NCBI GenBank assembly: GCA_944380695.1
Contig: CALWII010000054.1
Location: 1-26,097, forward strand
DNA from: an uncultured Clostridia bacterium
GTDB lineage: Bacteria; Bacillota; Clostridia; Christensenellales; UBA1242
Length of the DNA: 26,097 nucleotides
Direction of reading: 5' to 3'
Positions 23,972-26,097 of this stretch are shown piece after piece. The notes under the pieces are model-generated. The model did not search any database. It had not been told where the DNA came from and worked only from the letters and a program-made list of their open reading frames with translations. The translations under genes were made by a program, and so were the position numbers. Numbering within the stretch: position 1 is the stretch's first letter; each line of letters starts with the position of its first letter.

Positions 23972-24592
23972 ATGACCGCTGATGAAATGATAAGAGCATT
24001 TGATGTACTTGTCGCTAACCCTAAATGTGAGCTTGAATATTCTTCACCTTATCAGCTACTAGTCGCTGTAATTTTATCGGCGCAATGCACTGATAAAAGA
24101 GTTAATATCGTTACGCACCAGCTTTTCGCAGATTATCCCACACCTGAAAAAATGCTTAAACTTTCACAAAAAAAATTGGGCGAATTAATACATTCTTGTG
24201 GATTTTATAATTCAAAAGCTAAAGCCATTTTAGATATGAGCAATGATATTTTGTCGAAGTACAATGGTCAAATCCCAGACAAGTTGGAAGATTTGATATC
24301 ATTGCGTGGAGTTGGGCGCAAAACTGCTAATGTTGTTTTGTCCGAAGCTTTTAAAAAAGATGCGCTAGCAGTAGATACACACGTTTTGCGTGTATCTAAC
24401 AGATTAGGGTTGTCTTCTAGCAATAATCCCGATATAGTTGAAGATGAATTAAAAAAATTCTTTCCTAAAAAAAATTGGTCAAGACTACATTATCAAATGG
24501 TTTTATTTGGTAGATATAAATGTAAAGCTAAAAAACCAGATTGCTCAAATTGTCCATTCCAAAGAAATTGCAAAATGTTTTTAAATAAATAA
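23972..24592 (+). CDS. nth: Endonuclease III (DNA glycosylase/AP lyase)
   Basis: Base-excision repair enzyme removing oxidised pyrimidines. The 206 residues contain YQLLVAVILSAQCTD, the helix-hairpin-helix LRGVGRKTANVV with catalytic K117, the catalytic D135 in AVDTHVLRVSNRLG, and a [4Fe-4S] loop with C184-x6-C191-x2-C194-x5-C200 in exact family spacing. The start at 23972 is four bases after the lysS stop, using GAGG inside lysS, so the genes are probably translationally coupled. obg follows after 13 bases. There are no unusual features. Confidence 0.97.
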   Translation: MTADEMIRAFDVLVANPKCELEYSSPYQLLVAVILSAQCTDKRVNIVTHQLFADYPTPEKMLKLSQKKLGELIHSCGFYNSKAKAILDMSNDILSKYNGQIPDKLEDLISLRGVGRKTANVVLSEAFKKDALAVDTHVLRVSNRLGLSSSNNPDIVEDELKKFFPKKNWSRLHYQMVLFGRYKCKAKKPDCSNCPFQRNCKMFLNK

Positions 24593-24605
24593 AATAAGAG
24601 GGTAA

Positions 24606-25871
24606 ATGTTTTTAGATAGGGTTAAAATAAAAATTAAAGCAGGAGATGGAGGCGACGGTTCGTTAAGTTTTTTGCGTACTAAACTTACAATGAAAGGTGG
24701 CCCAGATGGAGGCGATGGCGGTAGAGGTGGAAATATTATTTTCCGTGCCAATCAAAATATGACCACCTTATATAATTTTCGATTTAAGAAAAAGTTTTAT
24801 GCCGGGAATGGCGAGGCAGGTTCTAAAAAGCTTAAAACGGGAGCTAGCGGTAAGGACGAGATTATTGATGTACCGTGTGGTACAGTCATCATTGATGCAC
24901 TAACTAACAAGATAATTGCTGATTTAAGCGAAAACGGAAAAACTTTCACTGCTCTTAAAGGTGGAGAAGGTGGTCGAGGTAATGCCTATTTTAAGTCATC
25001 TGTCAAACAGGCACCAAATTTTTCGCAAGAAGGCATAAAAACAAAAGAGCACGAGGTAATTCTCGAACTCAAAACAATAGCAGATGTAGGATTAATTGGA
25101 TTCCCAAATGTTGGTAAATCGACTTTGCTTTCAGTTATTTCAAATGCCAACCCAAAGATTGCAAATTATCCTTTCACCACACTTTATCCAAATTTGGGTG
25201 TAGTTGAAGTGCGAGGACAAACTTTTGTTGTCGCCGATATACCCGGTTTAATCGAGGGCGCAAGTGAAGGACAAGGGCTGGGACATTATTTTTTAAAGCA
25301 TATAGAAAGAGTGAGACTTCTTCTGCATATAATTGATGTTTCCCAAAGAGATGGGAGAGATTTTTTGCAAGATTATCAAACAATCAATGCCGAACTAAAT
25401 AATTATAGTCCCGAACTATCAAAAACCCCACAAATTGTAGTATTTTCGAAGAGCGATGAAATTGACGAAAAATTATTAAAGCAACGCATAAAAATTTTTC
25501 GTGACAAATACAACATAACGCCGTTCCCAATTTCCGCAATTTTACACGAAGGCGTTGATGATTTGATGCTTAAAACTTTAGAAAAGCTTTCAACAATTCC
25601 TCCAAAACCTCCTATTAAAATAGAGGAGTTCGATTTTGATAAAAACGATGATAATCCTATTCAAATCTCATCAGAAAATGGAGTTTTTGTAGTATCAGGA
25701 AGCAGAGTTGATGGTTTAGTGAGAGGCGTGTATTTAGATGACACAAGGAGTTTTGCATATTTTCAAAACAGATTGAATGAAATGGGTGTCATCGATTTAT
25801 TGAAAGAGCGTGGTTTAAAAAATGGCGATATAGTCAAAATCAAAAACATAGAATTTGAGTGGATCGAGTAG
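24606..25871 (+). CDS. obg: GTPase Obg (ribosome assembly/stringent response)
   Basis: Essential GTPase binding the large ribosomal subunit and sensing GTP/ppGpp. The 421 residues have the glycine-rich OBG fold (1-158, GDGGDGSLSF and GGPDGGDGGRGG), the GTPase domain (159-332) with G1 GFPNVGKS (165-172), G3 DIPG (211-214) and the switch-I threonines in FTTLYPN, and a C-terminal OCT domain (about 350-421, FVVSGSRVDGLVRG). The G4 motif, normally NKxD, reads SKSD (281-284); the lysine and aspartate are kept but Asn is Ser. GAGGG lies four bases before the ATG. It is the last complete gene of a lysS-nth-obg run; the next gene starts 11 bases on. Confidence 0.97.
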   Translation: MFLDRVKIKIKAGDGGDGSLSFLRTKLTMKGGPDGGDGGRGGNIIFRANQNMTTLYNFRFKKKFYAGNGEAGSKKLKTGASGKDEIIDVPCGTVIIDALTNKIIADLSENGKTFTALKGGEGGRGNAYFKSSVKQAPNFSQEGIKTKEHEVILELKTIADVGLIGFPNVGKSTLLSVISNANPKIANYPFTTLYPNLGVVEVRGQTFVVADIPGLIEGASEGQGLGHYFLKHIERVRLLLHIIDVSQRDGRDFLQDYQTINAELNNYSPELSKTPQIVVFSKSDEIDEKLLKQRIKIFRDKYNITPFPISAILHEGVDDLMLKTLEKLSTIPPKPPIKIEEFDFDKNDDNPIQISSENGVFVVSGSRVDGLVRGVYLDDTRSFAYFQNRLNEMGVIDLLKERGLKNGDIVKIKNIEFEWIE

Positions 25872-25882
25872 GTGAAAGAGTG

Positions 25883-26097
25883 ATGAATACAGATGATGTT
25901 GTTTTAGTTAAAGTTCGTCCTTGCGATGAGGTCGCAGTAAATGAGTGTAAACAAGAATTCTTTGACAACAATGAAGAAAAAATACCTGGCTCAAGTAGTC
26001 TGGTTAAATATAATACTTTTAACGAATGGTATAAAATAATAAAAAATTTCGAAGATGATGAATATGCCGAAAAATTTAATATGGTGCCGGCTGTTCA
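25883..26097 (+). CDS. N-terminal part of a GNAT family N-acetyltransferase, cut by the window end
   Basis: Only the first 71 complete codons are present. The start is ATG 25883 (preceded in frame by GTG 25880) with AGGTG about 8 bases upstream, just after the obg stop. The sequence VLVKVRPCDEV, QEFFDNNEEKIPGSSSL and NTFNEWYKIIKNFED matches the beginning of a group of Firmicute GNAT acetyltransferases, where a [K/R]P start is followed by EFxxNxExIPGSSxL. The acetyl-CoA binding region lies beyond the window, so the substrate and integrity are unknown. It is possibly cotranscribed with obg. Confidence 0.65.
   Translation, partial: MNTDDVVLVKVRPCDEVAVNECKQEFFDNNEEKIPGSSSLVKYNTFNEWYKIIKNFEDDEYAEKFNMVPAV

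Noticed and set aside
1..26097. Mycoplasma-like code with TGA as Trp
   Set aside because: Trp is encoded by TGG throughout, tsaD ends at TGA, and RF2, which reads UGA, is encoded.

Overview
The window is chromosomal DNA from a low-GC, strongly AT-biased bacterium of Firmicutes type, most likely an anaerobic member of the Clostridia. The support for this is near-consensus AGGAGG ribosome binding sites, sigma-A-type promoters, U-tailed intrinsic terminators, a one-piece pyruvate:ferredoxin oxidoreductase, a ferredoxin-age redox complement, the dnaG-rpoD block, and a class V desulfurase paired with a DUF3343 protein. The standard bacterial code is used: Trp is TGG and genes end at TGA. No genus can be named from the sequence. 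A short-type AlaRS and an atypical LysRS suggest a deep-branching or gene-exchanging lineage.

Layout. 1-1512: end of an unrecognised gene, then a membrane-anchored alpha/beta hydrolase. 1739-4924 (minus): pyruvate:ferredoxin oxidoreductase, separated from the hydrolase by a two-way terminator. 5021-7556: truA and a compact alaS (tRNA modification and charging), with truA apparently leaderless. 7646-9073: membrane-anchored beta-strand-repeat protein ending in a terminator. 9173-13276: prfB (RF2, with its autoregulatory +1 frameshift), tsaD (t6A), a PnuC-like transporter and a TrhP-like U32 protein (wobble U34 hydroxylation). 13433-13507 (minus): tRNA-Arg(CCU). 13939-14502: an unrecognised helical protein behind a repeat-decorated promoter. 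14650-15512: rplM-rpsI with leader and terminator. 15684-16583: thioredoxin-reductase-like protein with an altered NADPH site. 16686-20292: dnaG, rpoD and a coiled-coil zinc-ribbon protein. 20442-21893: divergent desulfurase and DUF3343 pair. 21922-25871: lytic transglycosylase, lysS, nth and obg. 25883-end: start of a GNAT acetyltransferase.

The dominant theme is translation: tRNA charging (AlaRS, LysRS), tRNA modification (TruA, TsaD, TrhP), termination (RF2), ribosomal proteins L13 and S9, and the ribosome-associated GTPase Obg, with replication and transcription genes (DnaG, sigma-A) and Fe-S or sulfur metabolism alongside (PFOR, desulfurase, Nth). I see no CRISPR array, insertion sequence, prophage, integrase, rRNA or replication origin. 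I did not find a convincing new multigene system. The most worthwhile leads are the AlaRS lacking two domains, the TrxB homologue lacking its NADPH-phosphate arginines, the leaderless truA promoter, the uncharacterised gene at 13939 with three copies of an 8-bp motif, and the desulfurase/DUF3343 pair.
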